A stretch of DNA of 64,000 bases from an uncultured Arachnia sp. (GCA_947493995.1 CANLTJ010000009.1:1-64000); one strand, 5' to 3'; counted from the first letter of the stretch, positions 1 through 9,389 are shown. Program-made: numbers and translations. The notes: generated by a model from the sequence alone, not told the origin.

Positions 1-79
1 ATCGGTATACCTCTTCCTCTTACCCATCCCACACCCCAGATCATCAAAGGTGTTGCGTTGATGTCCTGAACCCAAGGGC

Positions 80-142
80 AACTATTTCCTCGGTGGACAC
101 CGAATGCGGCGTGTCCGGTCAGGGGGTGGCGTGCGGGCGGGA
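80..142. repeat. Intergenic palindromic repeat, copy A
   Basis: First copy of a repeat also present at 231-293 and, more divergently, at 57471-57540 and 59550-59913. The segment from the tatttcctcggtg core through the gcgtgtccggtcag motif to the gtgcgggcggga tail recurs nearly identically 151 bp downstream. It contains a short perfect hairpin, CGGTG-GA-CACCG. No gene is supported in 1-391; frames open there are products of GC bias around the repeats. Confidence 0.7.
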
Positions 143-195
143 GGGGCGACGGAGGTGGGAGGTGTGGCTGGAAATGGAGCTGCCGATGCATGCAC

Positions 196-325
196 CGACA
201 CGACACGCGGCACTCACTGCTCACCGCGTCAACTATTTCCTCGGTGGACACCGAATGCGGCGTGTCCGGTCAGGGTGTGGCGTGCGGGCGGGAGCTGTGG
301 CGTGTCCGGTCAGGGTGTGGCGTGG
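196..325. repeat. Intergenic palindromic repeat, copy B plus partial third copy
   Basis: Copy B runs from about 231 to 293 and matches copy A almost base for base. It is preceded by an inverted half-element (acacgcggcact near 204-215), the reverse complement of the family motif. A partial third copy carrying only the gcgtgtccggtcagggtgtgg part follows at about 299-320. The arrangement of an inverted half followed by a direct half is the same as in the 116-bp element at 59506-59621. Confidence 0.65.
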
Positions 326-346
326 GAGAGGTGCGCAGGGCAAACG

Positions 347-373
347 AAAAGGGACCCACGTGGTGTGGGTCCC
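347..373 (-). terminator. Rho-independent terminator of the DUF7455 gene
   Basis: Perfect 9-bp stem GGGACCCAC/GTGGGTCCC (351-359 and 365-373) with a 5-nt loop, followed on the minus strand by a run of four U. It lies 18 nt beyond the stop of the small minus-strand gene ending at 392 and is one of the few hairpins in the window with a real U tract. Confidence 0.8.
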
Positions 374-391
374 TCCTCGTTGTGACGTCTC

Positions 392-589
392 TCAGGAGTA
401 CAACTTGCTCGTCTCGTCCTGAATCTTCTCGGCAACCTGCGCCAGCTTCTCGCGGTGTGCCGTCGCGTGGTGGCCACAGAACATCAGTTCCGAACCCCCG
501 CGGAGGATCACCCGCATGTAGGCCTGTGCGCCGCACCGGTCGCAGCGGTCCCGGGCGGTCAGTGTGGGATCGACGGCTGTCTCAGTCAT
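392..589 (-). CDS. Small zinc-ribbon-like protein, DUF7455 type
   Basis: A 65-residue protein with a CDRC pair at about residues 16-19 and an FCGHH segment near 37-41, which suggests one small metal-binding knuckle. The size and pattern match the DUF7455 family, short proteins of actinobacteria without known function. It is transcribed alone on the minus strand and ends in a clear intrinsic terminator. The upstream 66-bp gap to nudC carries an imperfect inverted repeat that may be its control element. No function can be assigned from sequence. Confidence 0.75.
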   Translation of the reverse strand: MTETAVDPTLTARDRCDRCGAQAYMRVILRGGSELMFCGHHATAHREKLAQVAEKIQDETSKLYS

Positions 590-622
590 GCTCGCCTCGC
601 TCTCGATTGGTCTTCGCAGATT

Positions 623-647
623 ACAACGTCCGAAGTCCGACGTTTGT
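623..647. promoter_or_regulatory. Imperfect inverted repeat upstream of the DUF7455 gene
   Basis: Arms ACAACGTC (623-630) and GACGTTTGT (639-647), matching except for one extra base, separated by 8 nt. It lies 34-58 nt upstream of the ATG at 589, the distance expected for an operator overlapping a promoter. No regulator is identified and no promoter hexamers are convincing, so this is only a candidate. Confidence 0.3.
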
Positions 648-656
648 TCCCGCCGC

Positions 657-1529
657 TCATGTGTTACCGATTCGTGACCCGGCAGATGGCTGCAACAGGG
701 TGTGCGACAGCCACGAGTCGATGAGCCCCCGGGCGATGGAGGCGCTTCCGGGCAGCACGATCTCCTCGGTTTCCAAGGCTCGACTCACCTCATCCCGTGT
801 CCAGAATCGTCCCCAGGTGATCTCATCACCGTCGGGCTGGACCGTGCTCTGCTGCGTCGTGGCGACGAATCCGAGCATGAGGGATCGGGGCATCGGCCAC
901 GGCTGGGAGGAAACATAGGACACCGCCTCCAGCGTGACGCCGACCTCCTCCTGCACCTCCCGCCAACATGCCTGCTCCAGCGACTCGCCCGCCTCAACGA
1001 ATCCAGCTATCACCGAAACCCGCTTCTGCGGCCAGGCCCGCTGCGACGCGAGCAGGAGGCGGTCCTCGGGATCCAGTACGGCGACGATGATGGCCGGATC
1101 TTGGCGGGGAAACGTCATCATGCCGCATGCGGGGCACACGCGGCGGATTCCGCCACCGTCGGGGCGGGTGGGTGCACCACATCGCTCACAGTGACGCGCC
1201 AGGGTATGCCACCGCACAAGGGCCACCGCCGCCGCCACCGGTTCCCGCCACCGTGGATCGACATCCCGCCATGACGCTGCTTCGCCCCCGCGAAGGGAGT
1301 GAACCGGCCGCGCGAACCACGGCCGTCCGTGGAACGTGCCGAGCGCGATGTCATCTGCTCCACGCCCTCCCCGAGGCACAAGTTCTTGGGGCACACCCCG
1401 ATCGGAGAGGAAGCCTCCCACAGAGTCCACCTCGAGCACGAAGGCGTCCCGCCATGCGGCGTCGAGAAGTGCTGCGTCGCGCTGGCCCATGTCCCTGTGC
1501 AGGGCAGAGCTGCCGATCCAGTTGTTCAT
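657..1529 (-). CDS. nudC: NAD+ diphosphatase / NADH pyrophosphatase NudC (Nudix)
   Basis: Hydrolyses NAD(H) to NMN(H) and AMP; family members also remove NAD caps from RNA. The 290-residue protein has a zinc ribbon (Cys114, 117, 132, 135), a Nudix box at about 176-197 (GFVEAGE...REVQEEVG) and the SQPWP signature at 208-212 that separates NudC from other Nudix enzymes. The start MNNWIG was chosen because its ATG overlaps the adnB stop as TGATG (1527-1531). The longer frame upstream only reads through adnB. It is the last gene of the adnA-adnB-nudC operon, and the same association is known in mycobacteria. Confidence 0.93.
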   Translation of the reverse strand: MNNWIGSSALHRDMGQRDAALLDAAWRDAFVLEVDSVGGFLSDRGVPQELVPRGGRGADDIALGTFHGRPWFARPVHSLRGGEAASWRDVDPRWREPVAAAVALVRWHTLARHCERCGAPTRPDGGGIRRVCPACGMMTFPRQDPAIIVAVLDPEDRLLLASQRAWPQKRVSVIAGFVEAGESLEQACWREVQEEVGVTLEAVSYVSSQPWPMPRSLMLGFVATTQQSTVQPDGDEITWGRFWTRDEVSRALETEEIVLPGSASIARGLIDSWLSHTLLQPSAGSRIGNT

Positions 1530-4500
1530 CAATTCTCCTCTGCGACCGCGAGGGCATCCCCGATGAGGGTGGAGGGCGCGTCGACGAGGCTGAGGCGGTC
1601 CGCGAGCACATGATAGAACCCCGCACCCACCCGGCGTTCGTCGACGTCGTGTGCCTGGGCCCATGCCTGCCTGTACACAGCAAGCTGCAGAGGGTCCGCA
1701 GGCTGCTCGGAGGTCTTCCAATCCACCACGAGATAGTCCAGGTCAGCAGCGTCCCAGGCGTAGACCGCGTCCATGCGCCCGCGGAGCACCTGTCCCTGCC
1801 AGTTCAGGAGGAAGGGCACCTCCACACCCAGCGGCGTGCGTTGGCTGAACTGGCCTGCCTCGAAAGCCGTGATGAGTGCAGCCAGTTGTGGTGACGGTTG
1901 CCCCTGCAGCACTTCGAGTTCCTCAAACGCAGCCGTTGCATCAAAACGCTGCTGCACCCACGCATGGAATCGTGTCCCCAGGCTGGCGGCGGACGACGGC
2001 CGACGCGGCATGCGGCGTACCAGCTGCTGCGCGAACGCCTGCGGGTCCGCGCGCATGGCCATCAATGCGGTGGCGGAAAGACCCTCGGGCAGAGCGACGC
2101 TGCGGGCACGTCGTCGGACCTGCTGATCGATGAGCAGAGCAGCGTCCTCATCCCAGGCGGCGATGAGCGCGGCGTCCTCGGTGGCCTGGACGCCGGAATC
2201 CCAGACCCACTGGTCAACGTCGTCGAATGAGGTGTCGGATGCAAGCAGCGCCGCAGCTTCTTGGACCATGTCAGCCGCTGCCTGTCGCTCGGCAAGGACG
2301 CCGGGCTCCAGGTGCAGTGGCCACCGGGCGGTCGCATCTGTCGACGGCACGGGATTGGTCTCCGGGAGGGCTGGTGTGGACGCGTGGCTGCGACCCACCT
2401 CCTCAATCTTGGCGAAATAGACGGACGGTTCCCGTTGCTTGGTCAAGCCGGGTGGCCAGGCATGAGTGCTGGCAACAAGACGTTGCTTGGCGCGGGTGAC
2501 CGCGACATAGGCGAGCCGATCCTCCGCCGCTCGGTGGTCAGCCCGGGTCTCGGAGGTGAACTGATCAATGCCCTTCTTGTCGTGGCTCCCGAGCTGAGGG
2601 ATCCCTTGCGCATCACCCCGCAACGGCGAGGGCAGGAGTGCTGCTCTGGTGGGCCAGATCCCCGTACGAGAAGTGGCCGGGAAATAGCCCTCACCCAGCG
2701 ACGGTATGAACACCGTCTCCCACTCCAGCCCCTTTGCCCGATGAATGGTCAACAGCTTCACCGAGTCCTCATCACTGGGCACCGCCTGTTCCAGACCGAC
2801 GCCGTGCTCATCCTCCACGTCGAGCCACGCGAGCAGCCCCGCAAGGCTGCCATCCCCGTCCACGTCCACGTACTCGTTGATCGCATCCATGAAACGCGCC
2901 AACTGTGAGACGTCAGCGACGGGGCCCGCGAGCAATTCAGCCTCCAGGCCGAGCGTCTGCACCACACGCGCGACCAGATCCATCACCGGATCGTGGGCGT
3001 GGCGTCTCAACTGCAGCAGTTCCTCGCTGAAGGCGCTGAGCCTTGCCCTGCCCTCAGCGCTGATGCCTCCCTCACCCGGATCGTGGACGGCCTCGAGAAG
3101 GGAGACCATCTCGGCTGGATCGGATTCGGCAACCACATCGTTGAGTTCAGTTCTCAGTGCCGTCTGTGTCCCATCCCGGCGCCGTGCGCCCGCCAACTCT
3201 CGGGCCCGGGCACCCAGTGCCTCAAGATCTGCAAGTCCCAGCCTCCATCGAGGTCCGGACAGCAGGGACGCCACGTCCGGGTTGGCAGCCACATCATCGA
3301 TCACGCGAAGCGTCGCCACCACGGGTGCCACTTCCGGCAGGTGCAGGAGTCCACCAAGCCCTACGATCTCCGTGGGGATGTCACGGTCCCGGAAGACCTC
3401 GAAGATCTCACCCAAGGTCTTGTTGCGCCGCACCAGCACTGCAATGTCTGACCACGGCGTGCCGGACGCCTGCTGCCGAATCACCTCCTCCGCCAACCAG
3501 TCGAACTCCTCCCTCTGAGTGGCGAAACGTGCACCCGTCACGTGACCGGCCGGAGTTCCTTCGGGAGCAACGAGGGCCGCTCCGTCGCCATTCAGGTCGC
3601 TGGCGATGCTGTTGCCGGCATCGAGAATCCGCTGGCCGCTCCGACGATTGGTGCGAAGGCTCAGCCGTGGTGCTGGGCTGCCGTCCGCCAGAGGGAAAAG
3701 CCCGGGGAAGTCGAGGATGTTGTTGGCGGCCGCCCCACGCCAGCCGTAGATCGCTTGGTGAGGATCACCGACGGCCGTCACGGGAAACCCGAGGCCGGTT
3801 TCCGGTGCAGTGCCCGAGAAGAGTGTTCGCAAGAGAATGGCCTGCGCAGCTGAAGTGTCCTGGTACTCGTCAAGCAGAACCACTGTGAACCGTTCCCGCA
3901 GAGCTGTTCCCACAGCCGGGGCGCTCTGCGCCACTTCCACGGCACGGCGCAGTTGATCGGCGTACTCGACCAGACCGAGACCCGCCTTGAGGCTTTGGTA
4001 GTCGGAGACGAGAGAGAGGAGTTCCTCACGCTCGTCGATGGCAGCGATGCTCTGCCTGACCACGGCCAGTTGTTTGCCACGCCACAGCGGGGCCTCCTCG
4101 AATCGCGTGCGCGATAGCCGGTCGAACTCGCGGACGTCGGCGGCATCAACGAGATGGGAGGCCATGTGTGCGTCGAGTTCCAGTACCCGTTCGGGGATAC
4201 TTGCGTGCGCGAGGCGGCTGATGTTGCGAAACGGGCCGGGTGCCGCTGCCACGGCGCGCGCTGCCAGACGGAACCGGGATGCTCCTGTGAGCATGACGGG
4301 GTCATTGTCCAGGCCGACGCGCAGGCCGAATTCCGAGACCAGACGTGCTGCGAAGGAGTCGTAGGTGAGAATCAATTCCGTACCCTCGGCGTCGTCGCCG
4401 CTCAGCACCCCTGCCTTCTCCAGAGCAGTCGACACCCGCCCCGCCAGCTCCCCCGCCGCCTTGCGTGTGAAGGTGAGTCCGAGTACTTCTTGGGGCCGTA

Positions 4501-4678
4501 CCTGACCCGTTGCCACGAGCCACACCACACGCGCGGCCATGACCGTCGTCTTGCCGGTACCTGCGCCAGCGATGATGACGGCCGGGGACAGCGGCGCTGT
4601 GATGGCATCGAGTTGCTCGTCCGAGAACGGAATCCCCAGGGTTCGACACAGCTCTTCGCGGTCCATACGTCTCCTCAT
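1529..4678 (-). CDS. adnB: AdnB subunit of the AdnAB helicase-nuclease
   Basis: Superfamily 1A (UvrD-like) motor fused to a RecB-type nuclease, acting with AdnA to unwind and resect double-strand breaks. The 1049-residue protein shows Walker A AGAGTGKT near residue 37, LTFTRKAA (motif Ia), LLDEYQD (II), VGDPHQAIYGWRG (III), LLTIHRAKGLEWE (V) and YVAVTRAKQRL (VI). The nuclease is complete: D970, D986-W-K988 and Q998...Y1002. The start MRRRMDREEL forms an ATGA overlap with the adnA stop (4675-4678), so translation is coupled. The frame extended to 4753 lies inside adnA and has no support. The motor motifs look fully active, unlike motif II of AdnA. Confidence 0.93.
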   Translation of the reverse strand: MRRRMDREELCRTLGIPFSDEQLDAITAPLSPAVIIAGAGTGKTTVMAARVVWLVATGQVRPQEVLGLTFTRKAAGELAGRVSTALEKAGVLSGDDAEGTELILTYDSFAARLVSEFGLRVGLDNDPVMLTGASRFRLAARAVAAAPGPFRNISRLAHASIPERVLELDAHMASHLVDAADVREFDRLSRTRFEEAPLWRGKQLAVVRQSIAAIDEREELLSLVSDYQSLKAGLGLVEYADQLRRAVEVAQSAPAVGTALRERFTVVLLDEYQDTSAAQAILLRTLFSGTAPETGLGFPVTAVGDPHQAIYGWRGAAANNILDFPGLFPLADGSPAPRLSLRTNRRSGQRILDAGNSIASDLNGDGAALVAPEGTPAGHVTGARFATQREEFDWLAEEVIRQQASGTPWSDIAVLVRRNKTLGEIFEVFRDRDIPTEIVGLGGLLHLPEVAPVVATLRVIDDVAANPDVASLLSGPRWRLGLADLEALGARARELAGARRRDGTQTALRTELNDVVAESDPAEMVSLLEAVHDPGEGGISAEGRARLSAFSEELLQLRRHAHDPVMDLVARVVQTLGLEAELLAGPVADVSQLARFMDAINEYVDVDGDGSLAGLLAWLDVEDEHGVGLEQAVPSDEDSVKLLTIHRAKGLEWETVFIPSLGEGYFPATSRTGIWPTRAALLPSPLRGDAQGIPQLGSHDKKGIDQFTSETRADHRAAEDRLAYVAVTRAKQRLVASTHAWPPGLTKQREPSVYFAKIEEVGRSHASTPALPETNPVPSTDATARWPLHLEPGVLAERQAAADMVQEAAALLASDTSFDDVDQWVWDSGVQATEDAALIAAWDEDAALLIDQQVRRRARSVALPEGLSATALMAMRADPQAFAQQLVRRMPRRPSSAASLGTRFHAWVQQRFDATAAFEELEVLQGQPSPQLAALITAFEAGQFSQRTPLGVEVPFLLNWQGQVLRGRMDAVYAWDAADLDYLVVDWKTSEQPADPLQLAVYRQAWAQAHDVDERRVGAGFYHVLADRLSLVDAPSTLIGDALAVAEEN

Positions 4679-7600
4679 TGCACGATCCCTGTCCTGCTCG
4701 GATGGAGCGCGGGGCATGAGTCCGCAAACTGGCACCAGCGACACATGCTGCACACGTGCGCATCGTATTCACCGGAATCGATGATCGTGACGGCTTGGGC
4801 CAGCTTGTCGTGCACCCACGTGGGGCCCACCGCCAGCTCCGTGCCCCCGTCCGGCACGTCGTCCAGGGACGCTTGTTCCCGGATCAACGGCAGCGAGTCC
4901 CCGTGACGCAGGAACAGCAGGGAGGGAGGGGCCACCTCTCGGACACCCGGGGCCAGATGATCGAATGCCCCCGCCTGTGCCGCGAGTTGGTAGACGCCCA
5001 GCTGTTCGAACTGGGGCATATCTCGTTGTTCGGGCACGAACCTACCCGTCTTGATGTCCACCACTTTGAGGCGTCCATCCTGGAGCTCCAGCCGGTCCAC
5101 CGTGCCCCTGAGTTCGACGGTGCGTCCAGCAACATTCAGCGTGACCCGGAACGGTTCCTCAACGGCCAGTAGTTCACACGGATTGCTGAGCTGCCATGCG
5201 AAGAACCGTTCCAGCGCAGCCTCCACTGCGGCCCGCTCCGTGGCAGAGAGCCATTCGGCCTCGAATGGAACCTTGTGCCACACCGCCGCAAGTTCGTCGC
5301 GCACCTCATCCAGGGAAAGACCGTCAACCGCAGCGCGCTGCGCCAACAGGTGCACGACGTCGCCCAGCGAGGCTCTCGAGGTCCGACCGGCCTCGGCACC
5401 CACGCGCGAGGACAGGAACCAGTGCCGTGGGCACGCGAGCAGGGAGGCCAGATGTGACCCGGTGATGCTGATGGTCTCCCTGCGCGCGGAAGCCCCCGAC
5501 GATGGCGTCCGCAGACCCCACCACGTGCTGGGATCGGCCGAGGCGAAGGCTCTGATGCCTTCGGCATCCTCCGCCCGGGCGAGCCGGGCAAGACGTAGCG
5601 CCGCCGCACGTTTCAGCGACTGGCTCCGCGCAGGGTCAGTCATCACCTGCCGCAGATCGGCGACAAGTGCGGCGGCTGTCAGCCGCTGGCGGGGGCGTCC
5701 GTGAATCCGTTCTGGCTGCACACCCAACTCGTGGAGGAATCGCGAAGGACGCCCCGCCTCACCCTCCGTCCCTTGGGAGGCGCTCACATGCAACTCCTCC
5801 TTCGCCCTGCTGCACGCCACGTGGAAGAGCCGTCGCTCATCGGCAAGCTGATCGGCGACATCGAAGTCACCGCCGGCCTCCGACAGCATGCGGGGATCGA
5901 GGAGAAGGCCTCTCCTCGCCAGCTGGGGCCAACGCCCCTCCGACACTCCCACCAGCCACACGCGGCGCCATTGCTGGCCCGTGGACCTGTGCGCCGTCAG
6001 GAGTCGCACGCCCCGCCCCACGAGATCCAGTTCCCGACCGGTGTCCGCGGGTATGTCCTGGCCCGCGATCTCGGCCGCGAACGCGAGCGCGCCGGAGCTG
6101 CCCACCAGATCTTCGCGGCGCCCCGCGAGCTCGAACAGCTCCACAAGCGAATCCAGGTCATGGTTGGCCCGTCGTGAGCCGCCCAGAGCGGCCCGCCGCA
6201 GCTCGGCAGGCCACCCCGTACCGTCCCACAGCACCCACAGGGCCTCCTGTACCGGCCTGTTGTCGGCAAGAAGTCCAGCAGCCCGCTGGAGAAGTTCGGC
6301 AAGTGTCCGGGCGGCCGCGGCTTCCGGTACGTCAAGGCGGTCAAGGAGTTCGGGTTGGGAGAGGCACTGGCCGAGAAGGAGTGCTGAATGCCCCAACTCC
6401 GGTTGGGAAACCCGTAGCGCCCTGCCGAGACGACGAATGGCAATGCTGTCCATGCCACACAGCGGCGATGTGAGGAGCCGATGAGCCTGATCCGGATCGG
6501 GGCGCCCACCTCCTGCTGAGACGGACAGGGCCAACAGCAGAACCCGCACCGCCTGTTGACCAGCGAGCGGCACCTCGTCGCCGCCCACCTCGACGGGCAC
6601 GCCATAGCGGCTCAGTTCGCGCGCCAGCACCGGGAGCTGCGCGCGTCCAGAACGAACGATCACCGCGAGGTCGGAAAAATCCAGTCCGTCATGCAGCACG
6701 GCGTGGCGAAGCTGCTGCGCCACATGGACCAGCTCGGCGGCCTCGTCGTCGTAAATTCGGACACCGACGCGGCCGTCGATGGCCGGGACGGGCCGTGGGG
6801 TGACAGGTGCATCCTTGGCGTTGAGTCGCCTCGCGACGGCATCCAGGGCTGCCCGCACAGCAGCCCCGTTCCGGAACCCCTGAACCAGTTCGACCCTGGT
6901 GGCCTCCGGGACCTCGGACAGCACGGCCAGCGCTTCACCCGTGGCGCCACGAAACGAACTCGTCCGCTGCTGTGGATCGGCGAAGGCAAGCACCGGAAGT
7001 CCCATGTGTGCCAGATCAGCCAGGAGCCGGGCCTGTGCTGGGTCCAACTCCTGGACGTCGTCCGCGACCACCGCGTCGAAGCGCGAGAAGACGCTGCGCT
7101 GGACGTCGGTGGACGTCAGCAGGACCCGCGTCCGGTGCACAAGCTCCGCATAGTCCAGCGTGGCCTCGAAATCGGTCACCGTCAGGTACTGCTCGAAGAA
7201 GCGGGCTGCAGCACGCAGCAATGGGTCACCCTGCCGCTGGGCCAGTTCCTCCACCCCATCCGGATCCAGGCCGAGGTGCCGAGCCCGGGAGAGCCATTCC
7301 CGCATCTGGCTCGCGAACGCTCGTGTGCCGACAGCGGCCCGGGCGTCAACAGGCCAGAAGTTCCACGGTAGGCCGGCGATCATTTCGCGGATCCTGAACT
7401 CCTGCTCGGGAGCACGCAGCAACCGCAGGTCCTGGTCCCCGCCTCCCATGTCCCTCAGCAGTCCGAGGCAGAAGCCGTGCACCGTGGTGACCCGCGGAAA
7501 CACTTGAGCCCGGCCCACCCGTCGAGCGATTTCCCGGCGAAGCGTCTGGGCAGCTGCGCGTGACGTGGCCAGGACGACAATGCGTTCCAGTGACCCGCCG

Positions 7601-7764
7601 TTCTCGAGGCGGGCCACGACGGATTCCAGTAGAACGGACGTCTTGCCCGTTCCCGGGCCCCCCGTGACGAGGCGAACACCCGGCGACGGCGCGGCTGCTT
7701 CGGACTGCGCCTCGGACAGCTCAGGGGGCGCAGGGGGCTGTTGCCGTCTCAGATGCCAGCCCAT
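4675..7764 (-). CDS. adnA: AdnA subunit of the AdnAB helicase-nuclease
   Basis: Partner of AdnB, about 1029 residues. Walker A is intact (TGGPGTGKTS), but motif II reads ADDVQELD instead of DEYQD, matching the idea that the AdnA motor is the weaker one. The C-terminal RecB-like nuclease keeps its catalytic set (VDRLE, then D903-I-K905). The Cys arrangement suits a 4Fe-4S staple: one Cys in LLACPRHWF, then C1005, C1008, C1011 and C1017. ATG at 7764 (MGWHLRRQQ) is used; a GTG at 7782 is possible, and longer frames run into the non-coding region divergent from csp. First gene of the operon. Confidence 0.88.
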   Translation of the reverse strand: MGWHLRRQQPPAPPELSEAQSEAAAPSPGVRLVTGGPGTGKTSVLLESVVARLENGGSLERIVVLATSRAAAQTLRREIARRVGRAQVFPRVTTVHGFCLGLLRDMGGGDQDLRLLRAPEQEFRIREMIAGLPWNFWPVDARAAVGTRAFASQMREWLSRARHLGLDPDGVEELAQRQGDPLLRAAARFFEQYLTVTDFEATLDYAELVHRTRVLLTSTDVQRSVFSRFDAVVADDVQELDPAQARLLADLAHMGLPVLAFADPQQRTSSFRGATGEALAVLSEVPEATRVELVQGFRNGAAVRAALDAVARRLNAKDAPVTPRPVPAIDGRVGVRIYDDEAAELVHVAQQLRHAVLHDGLDFSDLAVIVRSGRAQLPVLARELSRYGVPVEVGGDEVPLAGQQAVRVLLLALSVSAGGGRPDPDQAHRLLTSPLCGMDSIAIRRLGRALRVSQPELGHSALLLGQCLSQPELLDRLDVPEAAAARTLAELLQRAAGLLADNRPVQEALWVLWDGTGWPAELRRAALGGSRRANHDLDSLVELFELAGRREDLVGSSGALAFAAEIAGQDIPADTGRELDLVGRGVRLLTAHRSTGQQWRRVWLVGVSEGRWPQLARRGLLLDPRMLSEAGGDFDVADQLADERRLFHVACSRAKEELHVSASQGTEGEAGRPSRFLHELGVQPERIHGRPRQRLTAAALVADLRQVMTDPARSQSLKRAAALRLARLARAEDAEGIRAFASADPSTWWGLRTPSSGASARRETISITGSHLASLLACPRHWFLSSRVGAEAGRTSRASLGDVVHLLAQRAAVDGLSLDEVRDELAAVWHKVPFEAEWLSATERAAVEAALERFFAWQLSNPCELLAVEEPFRVTLNVAGRTVELRGTVDRLELQDGRLKVVDIKTGRFVPEQRDMPQFEQLGVYQLAAQAGAFDHLAPGVREVAPPSLLFLRHGDSLPLIREQASLDDVPDGGTELAVGPTWVHDKLAQAVTIIDSGEYDAHVCSMCRWCQFADSCPALHPSRTGIVQ

Positions 7765-8000
7765 CGAGTTCGTTGTGGTCACCCTTGTATGGAAGCAGTC
7801 CCTGCTGACAGTTTCACCGCGACACCGTTCAAAATGGCCCAGCGCGTGCATTGCACCCTTGATGTGTGCAAGAGTTGAGCCATCGCCACCAAGCGGCGAT
7901 CGCGCAACCCACGTGTTGATCGGTTCTTGGTTCCCCGCTCCGGCGGGTGGTGAACCCGGTTCGCGAGGTGCGTTCGGGAGTTGCAAGAGGAGAAGTAGTA

Positions 8001-8207
8001 ATGGCACAAGGAACCGTCAAGTGGTTCAACGCCGAAAAGGGTTACGGTTTCATCGCCGTCGACGGCGGCGAGAGTGAAGACGTATTCGTACACTGGAAGT
8101 CGATTGACTCCAGCGGTTTCCGTTCACTTGAAGAAAACCAGCGCGTGGAGTTCGACATCGTTCAGGGCCAGAAGGGCATGCAGGCGGATCACGTCCGTCC
8201 CATCTGA
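8001..8207 (+). CDS. Cold-shock domain protein (Csp family)
   Basis: A 68-residue single-domain RNA chaperone. RNP1 is KGYGFI and RNP2 is VFVHW, on the five-stranded cold-shock barrel beginning [11 protein letters not shown]. The start ATG at 8001 has AGGAG about 10 nt upstream; a longer frame from 7947 is only leader. The long leader (7765-8000) and strong downstream hairpin indicate a monocistronic mRNA. The Trp in RNP2, where many homologues have Phe or Tyr, is a small variation. csp genes are commonly controlled through their leader, but I can identify no specific thermosensor. Confidence 0.93.
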   Translation: MAQGTVKWFNAEKGYGFIAVDGGESEDVFVHWKSIDSSGFRSLEENQRVEFDIVQGQKGMQADHVRPI

Positions 8208-8228
8208 GCAATCACCACGAAATCGCAG

Positions 8229-8258
8229 CAAGGGGTCCGCTATGTTTGGGGCCCCTTG
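8229..8258 (+). terminator. Terminator hairpin of the cold-shock gene
   Basis: A 10-bp stem (8229-8238 with 8249-8258, one G-U pair) and a 10-nt loop, 21 nt after the csp stop. Only two U residues follow, so efficiency is uncertain. It separates csp from the PP2C gene starting at 8305. Confidence 0.65.
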
Positions 8259-8304
8259 TTGCATTCCCGCACGCTCTCGGCCCTCGGGGCCAGAAGGACG
8301 ACTG

Positions 8305-9105
8305 ATGACGAGCTCCACCGGCCGGGCAGACCGCAATCACTACGTCATTGCCCCAGCAGCGTGGATCGCCGGCTGCAGCGACATCGGTTGCAAGCACGAG
8401 ACCAACCAGGACGCGATGTCGCTGGCAGCGAGATCCGAACCCCACGTGGCTGGTGTCATCGCCGTGGCCGACGGAGTCAGTACCGCGTTGGGAGCCGAAG
8501 CGGCGTCCGCGGCTGCGAGTGAGGCGGCGTGCCTGCATCTGACAGAGCGCCTCCAGGACGGGACTGCCCACGATGTGGCGATGGTCGAAGCCTTCTCCCG
8601 TGCCAACGATGCCGTTGTGGCGAATGCCGTTGCGCAGAAGCCATCGGCCTGCACGCTCGTGGCGGCCATTGTGGAACCGCACCAGATCGTCATCGGCAAC
8701 GTCGGCGACTCCCGTGCCTACTGGCTCGGCGACGACGCTTCCTGCCGCCTTCTGACAACCGACGACTCCATGGCACAAGCCCGCATCATGCTGGGCATGT
8801 CCCGCACAGACGCGGAACAGTCACACCAGGCCCACTCGATCACGAAGTGGCTCGGGCGTGACTCCTCAAACGTCACCCCGTCCGTCACCTCCCTGGAGCC
8901 AAGCGGCGACGGCTGGCTGCTGCTGTGCACGGACGGCCTCTGGAACTACGCGAGCTCGCCTGAGGAGATGTTCGAGGTATTCTCCGCTGCCCGCGAGGCG
9001 AATGCGAACCCCGCTGCCATGTCCGAGGCACTCGTCGAATGGGCAAAGACCCAGGGTGGCCGGGACAACATCACCGTCGTCGTCGCGCGCCACGAGGCTC
9101 GTTGA
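8305..9105 (+). CDS. PP2C-family serine/threonine protein phosphatase
   Basis: A 266-residue cytosolic metal-dependent phosphatase that would remove phosphate from Ser/Thr kinase targets. Motifs in order: SDIG...NQDAM (Asp36), VADGVS (Asp56), VGDSRAYWL, LLCTDGLWNY and the closing GRDNITVVV. The conserved aspartates that bind two metal ions are all present. No membrane segment or sensor domain is attached. ATG at 8305 is preceded by AAGGA at about 8 nt; the open frame to 8074 overlaps csp in another frame. No kinase is encoded nearby, so its partner is unknown. Confidence 0.88.
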   Translation: MTSSTGRADRNHYVIAPAAWIAGCSDIGCKHETNQDAMSLAARSEPHVAGVIAVADGVSTALGAEAASAAASEAACLHLTERLQDGTAHDVAMVEAFSRANDAVVANAVAQKPSACTLVAAIVEPHQIVIGNVGDSRAYWLGDDASCRLLTTDDSMAQARIMLGMSRTDAEQSHQAHSITKWLGRDSSNVTPSVTSLEPSGDGWLLLCTDGLWNYASSPEEMFEVFSAAREANANPAAMSEALVEWAKTQGGRDNITVVVARHEAR

Positions 9106-9164
9106 TCCACGCGCTATCGTGATCGGTGACCCGAAAGACGCATGAGACGAGTGAGGTGTGCGAG

Positions 9165-9389
9165 ATGGAAGTACGAATTGGCATCAGCGACGTGGCACGT
9201 GAGGTGACCGTTCGCACCAAGACCAGTGCTGAAGACATCGCCGAGCAGCTGCAAACGGCTGTGACGGAGAACTCGCTCTTCGAGGTGGTTGATGAGCATG
9301 GCCGCCGCGTCATCGTCCCCGCATCCAAGGTGGCCTACCTCGACCTTGGTTCCACCGATGTTCGCGCCGTCGGATTCGGCGCCGTCTGA
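9165..9389 (+). CDS. DUF3107 family protein
   Basis: A 74-residue protein of the DUF3107 family (relative of mycobacterial TB9.4), starting MEVRIGISDVAREV and ending AVGFGAV. GAGGTG lies 7 nt before the ATG. The family is small, acidic, confined to actinobacteria and of unknown function. As in mycobacteria it lies just upstream of a DEAD-box helicase gene in the same direction, 126 bp apart. Function cannot be inferred from sequence. Confidence 0.85.
   Translation: MEVRIGISDVAREVTVRTKTSAEDIAEQLQTAVTENSLFEVVDEHGRRVIVPASKVAYLDLGSTDVRAVGFGAV

Noticed and set aside
190..918. Several open frames across the left edge
   Set aside because: They read through the repeats, the terminator and antisense to DUF7455 and nudC; frames are Arg/Gly/Pro-rich with no recognisable domain.
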